Made by a program: the position numbers and the translations under genes. DNA of 64,000 nt from the NCBI RefSeq assembly GCF_000974445.1, contig NZ_BBOJ01000001.1, forward strand, positions 372,001 through 436,000. The letters are read 5' to 3'. How positions within the stretch are numbered: the stretch's first letter is position 1; every line of letters starts with the position of its first letter. Under the pieces are notes generated by a model. That model was not told the origin of the DNA and did no database searches. It saw only the letters and a program-made list of their open reading frames with translations. Source of the DNA: Lentzea aerocolonigenes. Lineage in GTDB: Bacteria > Actinomycetota > Actinomycetes > Mycobacteriales > Pseudonocardiaceae. This document shows positions 17,350 to 31,033 of the stretch, piece by piece.

Positions 17350-17901
17350 TCAGGGCTTGGGGAAGATGATGACCCGCCGCTGCGGCTCCTCGCCTTCGCT
17401 CTCGCTGTGCACGCCCGCGACCGCCGCGACGGCGTCGTGGACGACCTTGCGCTCGAACGGCGTCATCGGGTGCAGGCGCGCCCGCTCGCCCGACGCGAGC
17501 ACCTTCTCGGCGGTCGAGCGGCCGAGCTCGGCCAGTTCGGCGCGGCGGCCCGCGCGCCACTGGGCGATGTCCAGCATCAGGCGGGAGCGGACGCCCGTCT
17601 CCTGCTGCACGGCCAGGCGGGTGAGCTCCTGGAGCGATTCGAGGACGTTGCCGCGGGGACCCACGAGCTTGGACAGGTCCTCGCCGCCGTCGATGCTGAC
17701 CACGGCGCGGCCGCTCTCGACGTCGAGGTCGATGTCGCCGTCGTAGTCGAGCAGGTCCAGCAGGCGCTCGAGGTAGTCGCCCGCGATGTCGCCTTCCTGG
17801 ACGAGCAGGTCTTCGGTCTTGCTCTGCGACTGCGGCTCGGCCTCGGCCTCAGCCGGCGACGACGCCTCCACGTCGTCGGTCGCCTGCAAGGTCTCCGACA
17901 C
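17350..17901 (-). CDS. jag: Jag/KhpB RNA-binding protein (KH and R3H domains)
   Basis: 183 residues. An acidic N-terminus is followed by a KH domain (GGEDLSKLVGPRGNVLESLQ, with the GxxG loop GPRG) and a C-terminal R3H domain (RLHPMTPFERKVVHDAV). It corresponds to Rv3920c and to KhpB/EloR, an RNA-binding protein linked to cell elongation in other bacteria. The GTG at 17901 is chosen because GGAGAGGAG precedes it and the protein begins MSETLQATDD. It follows yidC by 30 bp in a minus-strand operon. Confidence 0.92.
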   Translation of the reverse strand: MSETLQATDDVEASSPAEAEAEPQSQSKTEDLLVQEGDIAGDYLERLLDLLDYDGDIDLDVESGRAVVSIDGGEDLSKLVGPRGNVLESLQELTRLAVQQETGVRSRLMLDIAQWRAGRRAELAELGRSTAEKVLASGERARLHPMTPFERKVVHDAVAAVAGVHSESEGEEPQRRVIIFPKP

Positions 17902-17931
17902 GATGTCTCCTCTCCGGGGCAACGCCCGAAA

Positions 17932-18951
17932 TCAGCGGCGCTTCTTGCTGCCCGGCTTCTTGCTGGTGGATCGGCCTTGGATCAGGCCGGGAATCTCGGT
18001 GTTGTCGCTGCTGCTCGCGTCGGACGAACCGGAGCCTCCAGGGCCCGCGGTCGGCATGCGCTTGGCGCCGTTGGCGGGCTTCGCGCCCGGTGCGGGCTTC
18101 TTCGGGTTCACCGGCTTCGCGCCCGGCTTCGGGGCGAGCGCCTGGCGGGTCTCGACGGCAGCGGTCTTCTTCTCTTCTTCCTCGGCGTCGATGCGCTTGT
18201 AGACGACGTGCTGCTGGCCGAGGGTCCACGCGTTGTTGGACAGCCAGTACAGCAGGATCGCGACGGGGAAGAAGAAGCCACCGACCAGGACGCCCAGCGG
18301 GAAGATGTAGAGCGTCAGCTTGTTCATGATGGCCGTCTGCGGGTTGTCCAGCGCGGCCTGGTTCTGGCGGGCGACCGAGTGGCGGGCCGTGAAGTGGGTC
18401 GCGATGGACGCCACGATCATCAGCGGCACCGACACGAGGATGACGTTCAGGCGCTCGGTGCCGAACTGCGCGAGCTGGTCGGCCGGCATCGTGATGAACG
18501 TCGAGAGGTTCGTGCCGAAGAGCTTGGCGTTGACGAACGAGTCGACGCCCTGCTTGTCGAAGAAGTAGACCTCGCCCCAGCCGGGCTTGAACGAGCGCAG
18601 CACGTGGAACAGACCGATGAACACCGGGATCTGCACCAGCATCGGCAGGCAGCCGCCGAGCGGGTTGACGCCGTGCTCGGACTGCAGCTTCTGCATCTCC
18701 TGCGCCTGGCGCTGGCGGTCGTTCGGGTACTTCTTCTTGATCTTCTGCATCTCCGGGGCGAACTCCTGCATTCGCCGCATGGAGCGCACCTGGCCGACGA
18801 ACGGCTTGAAGAGGATCGCGCGGAGCGTGAAGACCAGGAAGATGACGGCCAGCGCCCAGGCGAATCCGCTCGCCTCACCGAAGACCTTGCCGAACACCCA
18901 GTGCCAACACCACAAGATGAAGGACACCGGGTAGTAGATGAAGTTGAGCAC
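17932..18951 (-). CDS. yidC: Membrane protein insertase YidC
   Basis: 339 residues of the Oxa1/YidC family, which inserts and folds proteins in the cytoplasmic membrane alone or with SecYEG. It has the short N-terminus typical of Gram-positive and actinobacterial forms, with the first helix at about 3-22. Family stretches include LRAILFKPFVGQVRSMRRMQE, QIPVFIGLFHVLR and FFFPVAILLYWLSNNAWTLGQ. A Lys/Pro/Ala-rich cytoplasmic tail of about 85 residues ends in KKPGSKKRR, and probably contacts the ribosome. It sits 4 bp after yidD. Confidence 0.95.
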   Translation of the reverse strand: MLNFIYYPVSFILWCWHWVFGKVFGEASGFAWALAVIFLVFTLRAILFKPFVGQVRSMRRMQEFAPEMQKIKKKYPNDRQRQAQEMQKLQSEHGVNPLGGCLPMLVQIPVFIGLFHVLRSFKPGWGEVYFFDKQGVDSFVNAKLFGTNLSTFITMPADQLAQFGTERLNVILVSVPLMIVASIATHFTARHSVARQNQAALDNPQTAIMNKLTLYIFPLGVLVGGFFFPVAILLYWLSNNAWTLGQQHVVYKRIDAEEEEKKTAAVETRQALAPKPGAKPVNPKKPAPGAKPANGAKRMPTAGPGGSGSSDASSSDNTEIPGLIQGRSTSKKPGSKKRR

Positions 18952-18955
18952 GGAG

Positions 18956-19213
18956 CTACTCCTCGGTGGATACGTCGGGGACCTGCCGCCTCGGCGGAAC
19001 GGGGTCCAGGCCTCCAGGGTGCCAGGGTCCGCAGCGCAGCAACCGGCGGATGGTCAGCCAGGTTCCTCGCAACGCACCGTGGACGGTCAGGGCTTCCACC
19101 GCGTACGCGCTGCAGCTCGGGTAGAAGCGACAGGTCGGCGGCAGCAACGGAGAGATGAACCGCCGGTAGAAGTGCACCGGCAGCAGCGCGACCTTCGCGG
19201 GCAACGTGGTCAT
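18956..19213 (-). CDS. yidD: Membrane protein insertion efficiency factor YidD
   Basis: 85 residues with the YidD (haemolytic domain) signature [15 protein letters not shown], preceded by [12 protein letters not shown] and followed by [15 protein letters not shown]. Its ATG overlaps the rnpA stop by 4 bp. YidD assists YidC-dependent insertion in other bacteria; the gene order rnpA-yidD-yidC supports that here. Confidence 0.94.
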   Translation of the reverse strand: MTTLPAKVALLPVHFYRRFISPLLPPTCRFYPSCSAYAVEALTVHGALRGTWLTIRRLLRCGPWHPGGLDPVPPRRQVPDVSTEE

Positions 19214-19551
19214 CGCAGCACCTTGCGCAGGGCAGAAGAGAAGTCAGCGGCGAGCTCCGAGCTCGACGCTTCGGCTGCTGGGGCCAACGCACGGACCACC
19301 ACCAGAGTTCCCGGCGGCATCTCGGCCAGGCACGGTCGGACGACGTGACGAAGGCGCCGGTACACCCGGTGGCGAACCACCGAGTTGCCAACTGCCTTGC
19401 TCACGACGAAGCCCACCTTGGACGAATCCAAGGTGGGCACGTCGGGCTTCAAGACGTGGACGACCAACCTGGGTCGTCCGGCGCGGCGGCCTCGGCGGAC
19501 CACCAGGCCGAAGTCCTGGCTGCGGGTGAGCCGGGCGGCCGGTGGGAGCAC
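19210..19551 (-). CDS. rnpA: Ribonuclease P protein component
   Basis: 113 residues. It binds RNase P RNA and helps cleave the 5' leaders of precursor tRNAs. The RNR-type signature is present as [18 protein letters not shown], with a basic N-terminus ([16 protein letters not shown]). It lies 26 bp after rpmH and overlaps yidD. The start is an alternative codon at 19551 (MLPPAARL), as is usual for this gene. Confidence 0.94.
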   Translation of the reverse strand: MLPPAARLTRSQDFGLVVRRGRRAGRPRLVVHVLKPDVPTLDSSKVGFVVSKAVGNSVVRHRVYRRLRHVVRPCLAEMPPGTLVVVRALAPAAEASSSELAADFSSALRKVLR

Positions 19552-19577
19552 GACGACGCTGCGCTTACCAGCCGCTG

Positions 19578-19721
19578 TCAGGCGGACAGAGTGGCACGGC
19601 CCTTGCTGCGGCGCGCGGCCAGAATGGCGCGGCCGGCGCGGGTCCGCATGCGCAGCCGGAAGCCGTGCGTCTTCGCGCGGCGGCGGTTGTTGGGCTGGAA
19701 GGTGCGCTTACCCTTGCTCAC
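19578..19721 (-). CDS. rpmH: 50S ribosomal protein L34
   Basis: A 47-residue, very basic protein: [20 protein letters not shown] at the start, then [18 protein letters not shown] and a short tail. It is a textbook L34, too short for many gene callers. The GTG at 19721 has GGGAG upstream. It is the first gene of the minus-strand operon and diverges from dnaA, the arrangement found across most bacteria. Confidence 0.97.
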   Translation of the reverse strand: MSKGKRTFQPNNRRRAKTHGFRLRMRTRAGRAILAARRSKGRATLSA

Positions 19722-20070
19722 GGTCGGTCTCCCGGTGCTTCACTGCTGACAAAGCCTGTGTGGTCGTCCCCGACGGCAGTGGACGTAGGCGCGCGAAAGG
19801 CGCCCGTCGCAAGCGGGAGACTCGTACGAGGGTACGCATGCCCGGGTGCGGCGACCAAATCGGGGTGGCCGATGCCACGTCTTGTGAGGCGTGCCGGGCC
19901 TTGTTACCGTTCTTCCCTCGCGCATGCCGGAGCTGGCGAGGGAGCCGCCACCGTACCGGCGCCACAACGCACCGTTTAGTGCACAGTTGTGGATAACTCT
20001 GTGGATGCCTCTATTCTCCGTGTCCACATGTGGAGTCTTGGACTCCGGCGGAGGGGAGGGGAGCGCGGAG
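19722..20070. promoter_or_regulatory. rpmH-dnaA divergent promoter region with DnaA boxes
   Basis: A 349-bp gene-free region. DnaA boxes near the dnaA side are TTATCCACA on the minus strand (19988-19996, perfect), a 7/9 match at 20000-20008 and GTGTCCACA at 20030-20038 (8/9). They lie 33-83 bp before the dnaA start, so autoregulation of dnaA by DnaA is likely. No confident -10/-35 pair was picked. Confidence 0.75.
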
Positions 20071-21636
20071 GTGTCGAACCAGCAGGTCGACCTTGGTCTC
20101 GTGTGGGCCGAGGTGGTGCAGGAGCTCGCCACGAGCCACCTGTCCCCTCAGCAACGCGCGTGGATGAGGGTCACCCGTCCGATCGGTCTGCTGGACGGAA
20201 CGGCCCTGCTCGCGGCCCCCAGCGACTTCGCGAAAGAGGCGATCGAACGCGCACTGCGCGACCCGATCACCGATGCGCTGTCCCGCAGGCTCGGCCGCAC
20301 GGTCTCCCTCGCGGTGAAGGTCGACTCGCCGGAACCCGTGAGCCCGCCGACCACACCGATCCCGGTGCAGACGGTGCCGCCCGTCCCGAGCATCCCCAAC
20401 GGCGACACGCCCGTCCTCGTGGATGAGGTCGTCGCCGCGAACGCCGACACCGACGGGTCCGACTCGGACGAGGTCGACGAAGCCGGCGACGCGCTCGCCG
20501 CCGTCACCGAGATCTGGCCGACGTTCAACACCGCGGGTGGCGCGACGCCGAACGGGAACCTCCCGTACACCCGGCCCGCGAACCCGTCGCCGTCGCAGAC
20601 CCGGCTGAACGAGAAGTACAACTTCGACACGTTCGTCATCGGCGCGTCGAACAGGTTCGCGCACGCCGCCGCCGTCGCGGTGGCCGAAGCGCCCGCCCGT
20701 GCCTACAACCCGCTCTTCATCTGGGGTGAGAGCGGCCTCGGCAAGACGCACCTGCTGCACGCCGTCGGGCACTACGCCCAGCGCCTGTTCCCCGGCATGC
20801 GCGTGCGGTACGTGTCGACCGAGGAGTTCACCAACGACTTCATCAACTCGCTGCGCGACGACCGCAAGGTCGCCTTCCAGCGCCGCTACCGGGACATCGA
20901 CGTTCTTCTCGTCGACGACATCCAGTTCCTGGAGGGCAAGGAAGGTACGCAGGAGGAGTTCTTCCACACGTTCAACACGCTCCACAACACGAACAAGCAG
21001 ATCGTGGTGTCGAGCGACCGGCCGCCCAAGCGGCTGGAGACGCTGGAAGACCGCCTGCGCACGCGGTTCGAGTGGGGTCTGATCACGGACATCCAGCCGC
21101 CGGAGCTCGAGACCCGGATCGCGATCCTCCGCAAGAAGGCGGCACAGGACCGGCTCGCGGCTCCGGCCGACGTGCTGGAGTTCATCGCTTCCCGGATCGA
21201 GCGGAACATCCGCGAGCTCGAGGGCGCGCTCATCCGCGTCACGGCGTTCGCGTCGCTCAACCGCCAGCCGGTCGACATCCAGCTCGCCGAGATCGTGCTG
21301 CGCGACCTCATCCCCGACTCGCACGCGCCGGAGATCACCGCGCCGACGATCATGGCGGTCACCGCCGAGTTCTTCGGCGTCTCGATCGACGACCTCTGCG
21401 GCCCGGGTAAGACGAAGGCGCTCGCGCAGGCGCGGCAGATCTCCATGTACCTCTGCCGGGAGCTGACGGACCTGTCGCTGCCGAAGATCGGTCAGACGTT
21501 CGGCGGCCGCGACCACACGACGGTCATGCACGCCGACAAGAAGATCCGCAAGGAGATGGCCGAGCGCCGGCGGATCTACGACCAGGTGCAGGAACTGACG
21601 TCCCGGATCAAGCAGCGCGCCCGCCACGCTCCCTGA
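20071..21636 (+). CDS. dnaA: Chromosomal replication initiator protein DnaA
   Basis: 521 residues. Domain I occupies about 1-85 ([21 protein letters not shown]). A long acidic and Pro-rich domain II linker follows. Domain III is AAA+ with Walker [10 protein letters not shown], Walker [15 protein letters not shown] and the arginine-finger region RLRTRFEWG. Domain IV ends in the DNA-binding signature [15 protein letters not shown]. The GTG at 20071 follows a purine-rich GGAGCGCGGAG; the open frame further upstream contains the DnaA boxes and is not coding. A terminator lies 20 bp after the stop, then oriC. Confidence 0.97.
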   Translation: MSNQQVDLGLVWAEVVQELATSHLSPQQRAWMRVTRPIGLLDGTALLAAPSDFAKEAIERALRDPITDALSRRLGRTVSLAVKVDSPEPVSPPTTPIPVQTVPPVPSIPNGDTPVLVDEVVAANADTDGSDSDEVDEAGDALAAVTEIWPTFNTAGGATPNGNLPYTRPANPSPSQTRLNEKYNFDTFVIGASNRFAHAAAVAVAEAPARAYNPLFIWGESGLGKTHLLHAVGHYAQRLFPGMRVRYVSTEEFTNDFINSLRDDRKVAFQRRYRDIDVLLVDDIQFLEGKEGTQEEFFHTFNTLHNTNKQIVVSSDRPPKRLETLEDRLRTRFEWGLITDIQPPELETRIAILRKKAAQDRLAAPADVLEFIASRIERNIRELEGALIRVTAFASLNRQPVDIQLAEIVLRDLIPDSHAPEITAPTIMAVTAEFFGVSIDDLCGPGKTKALAQARQISMYLCRELTDLSLPKIGQTFGGRDHTTVMHADKKIRKEMAERRRIYDQVQELTSRIKQRARHAP

Positions 21637-21655
21637 TCCCACCCGGGTACACACG

Positions 21656-21685
21656 AGGGGTCCTCCACGACGGAGGGCCCCTTTT
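21656..21685 (+). terminator. Terminator after dnaA
   Basis: An 11-bp stem with one G-U pair (21656-21666 with 21672-21682), followed by TTTTCGTT, 20 bp after the dnaA stop. It would shield oriC from dnaA transcription. Confidence 0.75.
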
Positions 21686-21708
21686 CGTTGTGCACGCCGC
21701 CTTCCCGC

Positions 21709-21773
21709 GCACGCGGGGAAAGTACGCGGGGTCCCCGCGTGCGGTACGAGCGCACGGAAGGGCCCCGCGTGAG
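21709..21773. repeat. GC-rich modular palindrome repeat, copy D (in oriC)
   Basis: The core palindrome ACGCGGGGTCCCCGCGT is at 21724-21740, flanked by CACGCGGGGAA on the left and GGCCCCGCGTGAG on the right. It shares modules with the copies at 6045, 52994 and 59554. It lies between the dnaA terminator and the main DnaA-box cluster. Confidence 0.7.
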
Positions 21774-22380
21774 GGCCAGCGCACCCGGGAAGCACGAGTA
21801 CATGGAGCCGCACGGGGCGTACGCGCGCGCTCGAACCCGGGTGGGGTCGAGGGGTGCTCGGCCACGCGGCGAGGGTTTCTGTTCACCCCCAGCACTCGAA
21901 GGGGTGGGGACAACTGGAAAAGTCTGTGGCCCCGGCCACGATCTGGCCACAGAAGCCTGTTGAACACCCGGGTACAACTGCCCCGCACCCGGGGACGCAC
22001 CCGGGGACAACTGTGGACGATCTGTGGATCGAGAGGTGTGCACAACTGGCTGTCCCCGGGTGCGCCGATCTGTCCCCGGGTGCCATCCCCCCTTAGTCCA
22101 CATGGTGGGTGACCTCTTGACCTGGGCGTTCAACGCCTGTCCCCACAATCCACAGCCCTTACTGTTACTGCTGTTGGATCTTTTCCAGGAAGAACTTCAA
22201 AGCAAAACAGCGGGGGACAGCTCCCGGGGATCGGTGCCCGAACCCCGAAGTGACGGGAAGGGCGAGGACGCTCTAACGTGGTTGCTCCGCACCTCGGGTC
22301 AGCCGAGGGTCGAGGCTCCCTAACCCCCACTGGCACGTTGCTGTGGTTGGGCTTGTCGACTGTCGAGGAAAGGACGCCTC

Positions 22381-23505
22381 ATGAAGATCCGCGTCGAACG
22401 CGACGGCCTGGCCGACGCTGTCGCCTGGGTCGCCCGCAGCCTTCCGTCCCGCCCGCCGGTTCCCGTGCTGGGCGGCGTGCTGCTCGATGCGGAGTCGGAC
22501 GACTCGCTGACGGTCTCCGGCTTCGACTACGAGGTCTCCGCTCAGGTCGGCGTCCCCGCGACGATCGCCGACGGCGGCCGCGCCCTGGTCTCCGGCCGTC
22601 TGCTCGCCGACATCACCAAGGCGCTGCCGAACCACCCGGTCGAGATCGCGGTCGACGGCGCTCGCATGATGATCAGCTGTGGCAGCGCGAGGTTCAGCCT
22701 CCCGACGATGCCGGTCGAGGACTACCCTGCGCTGCCGTCGATGCCGCAGCTGATCGGTGAGCTCCCCGGCGAGGTCTTCGGTGAGGCCGTCGGCCAGGTC
22801 GCCGTCGCGGCCGGCAAGGACGACACGCTCCCGATGCTCACCGGTGTGCGCGTCGAGATCGGCGAGGGCAAGCTGACCCTCGTCGCCACCGACCGGTTCC
22901 GTCTCGCGATGCGCGAGTTCCCGTGGGAGCCGGACGCTTCCCTCGGCGAGGTCGCCGTCCTCGTCCCCGCCCGCACGCTCGGCGACGCGGCCAAGACGCT
23001 CGGCTCGTCCGGCGGCAAGGTCGAGATGTCCCTCGCGGCGAACGACGGTCTGCTCGGTCTGTCCGGTTCCGGCAAGCGCACGACGACCCGTCTGCTCGAC
23101 GCCGACTTCCCGAAGTACCGCCAGCTGCTGCCGACCGAGCACTCGGCCGCCGCGATCATCGAGGTCGACACGCTCGTCCAGGCGATCAAGCGCGTCTCGC
23201 TCGTCGCCGAGCGCGGCACCCAGGTGCGCCTCGAGTTCGTGGACGGCGGCCTGCGCCTGTCCGCCGGTGGCGACGACGAGGGTTCGGCCGAGGAAGAACT
23301 TCCGGTCGAGTACACCGGCGACGCGGTCACGATCGCGTTCAACCCCGGTTACCTCCTCGACGGTCTCGGCGCGGTTCGCACGCCCCGCGTCCACTTGTCC
23401 TTCACCACACCCAGCCGACCGGCGCTCCTCAAGCCGGTGGACGAGGATGGAAACGTGGCGCCGGGCTACCTGTACCTCCTGATGCCCGTTCGCCTGCCCG
23501 GCTAA
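22381..23505 (+). CDS. dnaN: DNA polymerase III beta subunit (sliding clamp)
   Basis: 374 residues, the usual length. The clamp tethers DNA polymerase III to DNA as a ring-shaped dimer. Three repeats of the clamp fold are visible, with family stretches [51 protein letters not shown] and the C-terminal [10 protein letters not shown]. The ATG at 22381 follows GAGGAAAGGA. It is the first gene after oriC, and gnd follows after 41 bp. Confidence 0.97.
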   Translation: MKIRVERDGLADAVAWVARSLPSRPPVPVLGGVLLDAESDDSLTVSGFDYEVSAQVGVPATIADGGRALVSGRLLADITKALPNHPVEIAVDGARMMISCGSARFSLPTMPVEDYPALPSMPQLIGELPGEVFGEAVGQVAVAAGKDDTLPMLTGVRVEIGEGKLTLVATDRFRLAMREFPWEPDASLGEVAVLVPARTLGDAAKTLGSSGGKVEMSLAANDGLLGLSGSGKRTTTRLLDADFPKYRQLLPTEHSAAAIIEVDTLVQAIKRVSLVAERGTQVRLEFVDGGLRLSAGGDDEGSAEEELPVEYTGDAVTIAFNPGYLLDGLGAVRTPRVHLSFTTPSRPALLKPVDEDGNVAPGYLYLLMPVRLPG

Positions 23506-23546
23506 AACCCTTACCGGGTAACGAGAAACGTTTAGGGGAGAACACC

Positions 23547-24461
23547 GTGCAGCTCGGACTCGTCGGCCTCGGCAAGATGGGTTTCAACATGCGCGAGCGG
23601 GTGCGTCGTGCCGGTCACGAGGTGATCGGCTACGACCGCAACCCGGAGGTCAGCGACTCGGAATCGTTGGCGGACATGGTTTCCAAGCTCGAAGCACCGC
23701 GCGTGGTGTGGGTCATGGTGCCCGCGGGTGACATCACCCGGAACACCGTGAAGGAACTGTCCGAGCTGCTCGAGCCCGGCGACCTCGTGATCGACGGCGG
23801 CAACTCCAAGTTCACCGACGACAGGATCCACGCGGACCTGCTGGCGGAGAAGGAGATCGGCTACGTCGACGCCGGTGTCTCCGGTGGCGTGTGGGGACTC
23901 GACAACGGCTACGCACTGATGGTCGGCGGCGACGCGAAGCACGTCGAGCAGGCGATGCCGATCTTCGACGCGCTGCGTCCGGAGGGTCCGCGTGAGGAAG
24001 GCTTTGCGCACGCGGGCAAGGTCGGTGCCGGCCACTACTCGAAGATGGTGCACAACGGCATCGAGTACGGCCTGATGCAGGCGTACGCCGAGGGCTTCGA
24101 ACTGCTCGACAAGACCGACGTCGTGGACAACGTGCCCGCGGTGATCTCGGCCTGGCAGCGCGGAACCGTTGTGCGGTCGTGGCTTCTCGACCTGCTGGTG
24201 CGCGCTCTGGAGTCCGACCCGGAGCTCGACGACCTGCGCGGGTACGTCGAGGACTCCGGTGAGGGCCGGTGGACCGTCGAGGAGGGCATCAACAACGCGG
24301 TGCCGCTGCCGGTGATCTCCGCCGCGCTCTTCGCCCGGTTCACCTCCCGGCAGGAGGACTCGCCGGCGATGCGTGCCGTCGCCGCGCTGCGCAACCAGTT
24401 CGGTGGCCACTCGGTGCACCTCGCGGGTCCGTCGTCCGGTTCGGGCAGCACCCAGGGCTAG
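23547..24461 (+). CDS. gnd: 6-phosphogluconate dehydrogenase, short (GndA/YqeC-type) form
   Basis: 304 residues, the short form of the enzyme that oxidatively decarboxylates 6-phosphogluconate to ribulose 5-phosphate. The N-terminal dinucleotide motif is LGLVGLGKMGFNM. The catalytic and substrate motifs are DGGNSKFTDD, DAGVSGGVWGLDNGYALMVGG and GAGHYSKMVHNGIEYG. Short forms usually prefer NAD. The GTG at 23547 follows GGGGAG by 6 nt. A gnd gene between dnaN and recF occurs in Streptomyces and related actinomycetes but not in M. tuberculosis. recF begins 3 bp after the stop. Confidence 0.93.
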   Translation: MQLGLVGLGKMGFNMRERVRRAGHEVIGYDRNPEVSDSESLADMVSKLEAPRVVWVMVPAGDITRNTVKELSELLEPGDLVIDGGNSKFTDDRIHADLLAEKEIGYVDAGVSGGVWGLDNGYALMVGGDAKHVEQAMPIFDALRPEGPREEGFAHAGKVGAGHYSKMVHNGIEYGLMQAYAEGFELLDKTDVVDNVPAVISAWQRGTVVRSWLLDLLVRALESDPELDDLRGYVEDSGEGRWTVEEGINNAVPLPVISAALFARFTSRQEDSPAMRAVAALRNQFGGHSVHLAGPSSGSGSTQG

Positions 24462-24464
24462 CGG

Positions 24465-25571
24465 GTGCACGTCAGACACCTCCAGGTCAGCGACTTCCGC
24501 TCGTGGGAACTCGCGGACCTGGCGTTCGAACCTGGCGTCTCGGTGCTCGTCGGACGCAACGGTCAGGGCAAGACGAACCTGGTCGAGGCGATCGGGTACG
24601 TGGCGACGCTGGGTTCGCACCGCGTCGCCACCGACGCGCCGCTGATCCGGCACGGTGCCCAGCGCGCCGTCGTGCGGGCGGTCGTGGTCAACGACGACCG
24701 CGAGCTGCTCGTGGAGCTCGAGATCACGGCGGGCAAGGCGAACCGGGCGCGGATCAACCGCGGTCCGGTGCCGCGTCCGCGCGATGTGCTCGGGATCCTG
24801 CGCACCGTGTTGTTCGCACCGGAAGACCTCTCTCTGGTGAGAGGCGATCCGAGCGACAGGCGGCGGTTCCTCGACGAGATGCTCGTGTTGCGCGCGCCCC
24901 GGTTCGCCGGAGTTCGCAGCGACTACGACCGTGTCCTCAAGCAGCGCAGCGCGTTGTTGAAGACGGTGAAGCATTCTCGATCGGCGGACCTGTCGACGCT
25001 CGACGTCTGGGACGGGCATCTCGCGAAGCACGGCGCGGAGCTCCTGGCCGCGAGGATGAAGCTGGTCCGCGACATGGCGGGCCACGTGACCTCGGCGTAC
25101 GCGGAGGTCGCTCCGGAGTCGCGGCCGGCGCTGATCTCGTACAGGTCGAGCGTCGGCGAACTGCCGGAGGACAGGGAGAGCATCGAGGACCTGTTGCTCG
25201 CCGAACTCGACCGGGTTCGGCGGCAGGAGATCGAACGCGGCGTGTGCCTCGTCGGCCCGCACCGCGACGACCTCGACCTCACGCTCGGCGAACTTCCCGC
25301 GAAGGGGTACGCCAGTCACGGAGAGTCGTGGTCGTTCGCGCTCGCGCTGAGGCTCGGCGGGTACGAACTGATGCGTGTCGACGGCATCGAACCGGTGCTC
25401 GTGCTGGACGATGTCTTCGCGGAGCTCGACCGCGGCCGGCGACAGCAGCTGGCCAAGGTGGCGGCCGCCGCCGAGCAGGTGCTGATCACCGCGGCGGTGG
25501 CGGAGGACGTGCCGGACGAGCTGAGCGGTGCCCGGTTCGAGGTGAATGGCGGGGAGGTCCGGCGTGTCTAA
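24465..25571 (+). CDS. recF: DNA replication and repair protein RecF
   Basis: A 368-residue SMC-like ATPase that helps load RecA at gaps. Walker A is [19 protein letters not shown]. The signature motif region is LRLGGYELM and Walker B is [17 protein letters not shown]. The N-terminus [15 protein letters not shown] is typical. The GTG at 24465 begins 3 bp after gnd, and the end overlaps the dciA start by 8 bp. These genes thus form a tight dnaN-gnd-recF-dciA run. Confidence 0.95.
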   Translation: MHVRHLQVSDFRSWELADLAFEPGVSVLVGRNGQGKTNLVEAIGYVATLGSHRVATDAPLIRHGAQRAVVRAVVVNDDRELLVELEITAGKANRARINRGPVPRPRDVLGILRTVLFAPEDLSLVRGDPSDRRRFLDEMLVLRAPRFAGVRSDYDRVLKQRSALLKTVKHSRSADLSTLDVWDGHLAKHGAELLAARMKLVRDMAGHVTSAYAEVAPESRPALISYRSSVGELPEDRESIEDLLLAELDRVRRQEIERGVCLVGPHRDDLDLTLGELPAKGYASHGESWSFALALRLGGYELMRVDGIEPVLVLDDVFAELDRGRRQQLAKVAAAAEQVLITAAVAEDVPDELSGARFEVNGGEVRRV

Positions 25572-26202
25572 CTCAGATCCCCAAGATGTAGCTCGATCGG
25601 GTGTGTCCGCCCACACATCTGGGGACAAGTCTGTGGATGGTGTGGATAACTCCGTCACAAATCCGGACTTGTCCACAGGTTCATTCACACCTGAGGGTGA
25701 GTCACTGAAGGGTTCCGACCTCGCACGGGCCGCTCTCGAAGCCGCGAAGGCGAGCGCGAAGGCCCGCGGCCGGGTGCCGGGGAGCAAGTCGAAGGGCCGT
25801 CCGGTCAACCGCCGCCGGCGTCGCTGGTCAGGGCCAGGTCCCGACGACCGCGACCCTCAGCCGATCGGGCGGATCGCGTCGAGGGTCGCCGCCGACCGCG
25901 GGTGGGTCGAGCAACTCCAGGGTGGTCAGGTCTTCGGCCGTTGGGCAAAATTAGTAGGTGAGGACGTCGCCGAGCACGCGAAACCGATCGCGCTCAGTGA
26001 CGGGGAACTGACGGTCCAGGCGTCGTCGACGGCGTGGGCCACTCAGCTGCGCCTGCTGCAGCGCGACCTGCTCAAGCGGATCGCCGCGGGCGTCGGCCAC
26101 GGCGTCGTGAAACGGCTCAAGATCAAGGGCCCGGACGCTCCGAACTGGCGACACGGCCCCAGGCACGTTCCGGGGCGCGGTCCGCGTGACACCTACGGGT
26201 GA
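25564..26202 (+). CDS. dciA: DUF721 protein, DciA-type helicase loader (Rv0004-like)
   Basis: 212 residues. The C-terminal DUF721 domain (about residues 110-195: [21 protein letters not shown], then [24 protein letters not shown]) is that of DciA, the ancestral loader or operator of the replicative helicase DnaB. The N-terminal 90 residues are low-complexity, with basic [10 protein letters not shown]. The GTG at 25564 follows GGGGAGG by 6 nt and overlaps recF. Two oddities are a cluster of DnaA boxes in codons about 20-38, and a rare TTA leucine codon at 25951-25953 in a short AT-rich patch (GCAAAATTAGTAGG). Confidence 0.9.
   Translation: MSNSDPQDVARSGVSAHTSGDKSVDGVDNSVTNPDLSTGSFTPEGESLKGSDLARAALEAAKASAKARGRVPGSKSKGRPVNRRRRRWSGPGPDDRDPQPIGRIASRVAADRGWVEQLQGGQVFGRWAKLVGEDVAEHAKPIALSDGELTVQASSTAWATQLRLLQRDLLKRIAAGVGHGVVKRLKIKGPDAPNWRHGPRHVPGRGPRDTYG
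25621..25677. promoter_or_regulatory. DnaA-box cluster inside dciA
   Basis: Perfect boxes are TTATCCACA on the minus strand (25641-25649) and TTGTCCACA on the plus strand (25669-25677). Weaker ones are at 25621-25629 (GGGGACAAG) and 25633-25641 (TGTGGATGG). All lie in the first 40 codons of dciA, about 3.5 kb from oriC. Confidence 0.8.
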
Positions 26203-28399
<2,197 letters not shown>

Positions 28400-28455
28400 G
28401 TCCGGTCTTTCGTTCTGGGCATCCTGGCGTTTCTGGCGAGTAAGGAAGAAGAACA

Positions 28456-30999
<2,544 letters not shown>

Positions 31000-31033
31000 C
31001 CGGAATCGTTAGCGAGAGGTCAAGGACAAGCTC

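Larger units (their letters stand above)
21637..22380. other. oriC, origin of chromosomal replication
   Basis: The 744-bp dnaA-dnaN intergenic region contains many near-consensus DnaA boxes. Those matching 8 of 9 bases are at 21905-21913, 22012-22020, 22037-22045 (minus strand) and 22094-22102 (plus); weaker ones are near 21688, 22002, 22023 and 22146. The most AT-rich stretch, about 22155-22215, is a candidate unwinding element next to dnaN. CCCGGG-containing G/C-rich motifs are interspersed. Placement between dnaA and dnaN is the rule for actinobacterial origins. Copy D of the palindrome family lies at its left end. Confidence 0.88.

Noticed and set aside
18593..18612. CACGTGGAAC in yidC as another parS
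   Set aside because: Only one half matches; the left half (GCAG) does not fit the palindrome.
24465..25571. Several overlapping frames in recF
   Set aside because: The recF frame has Walker A and B motifs; the other frames are antisense or shifted shadows.
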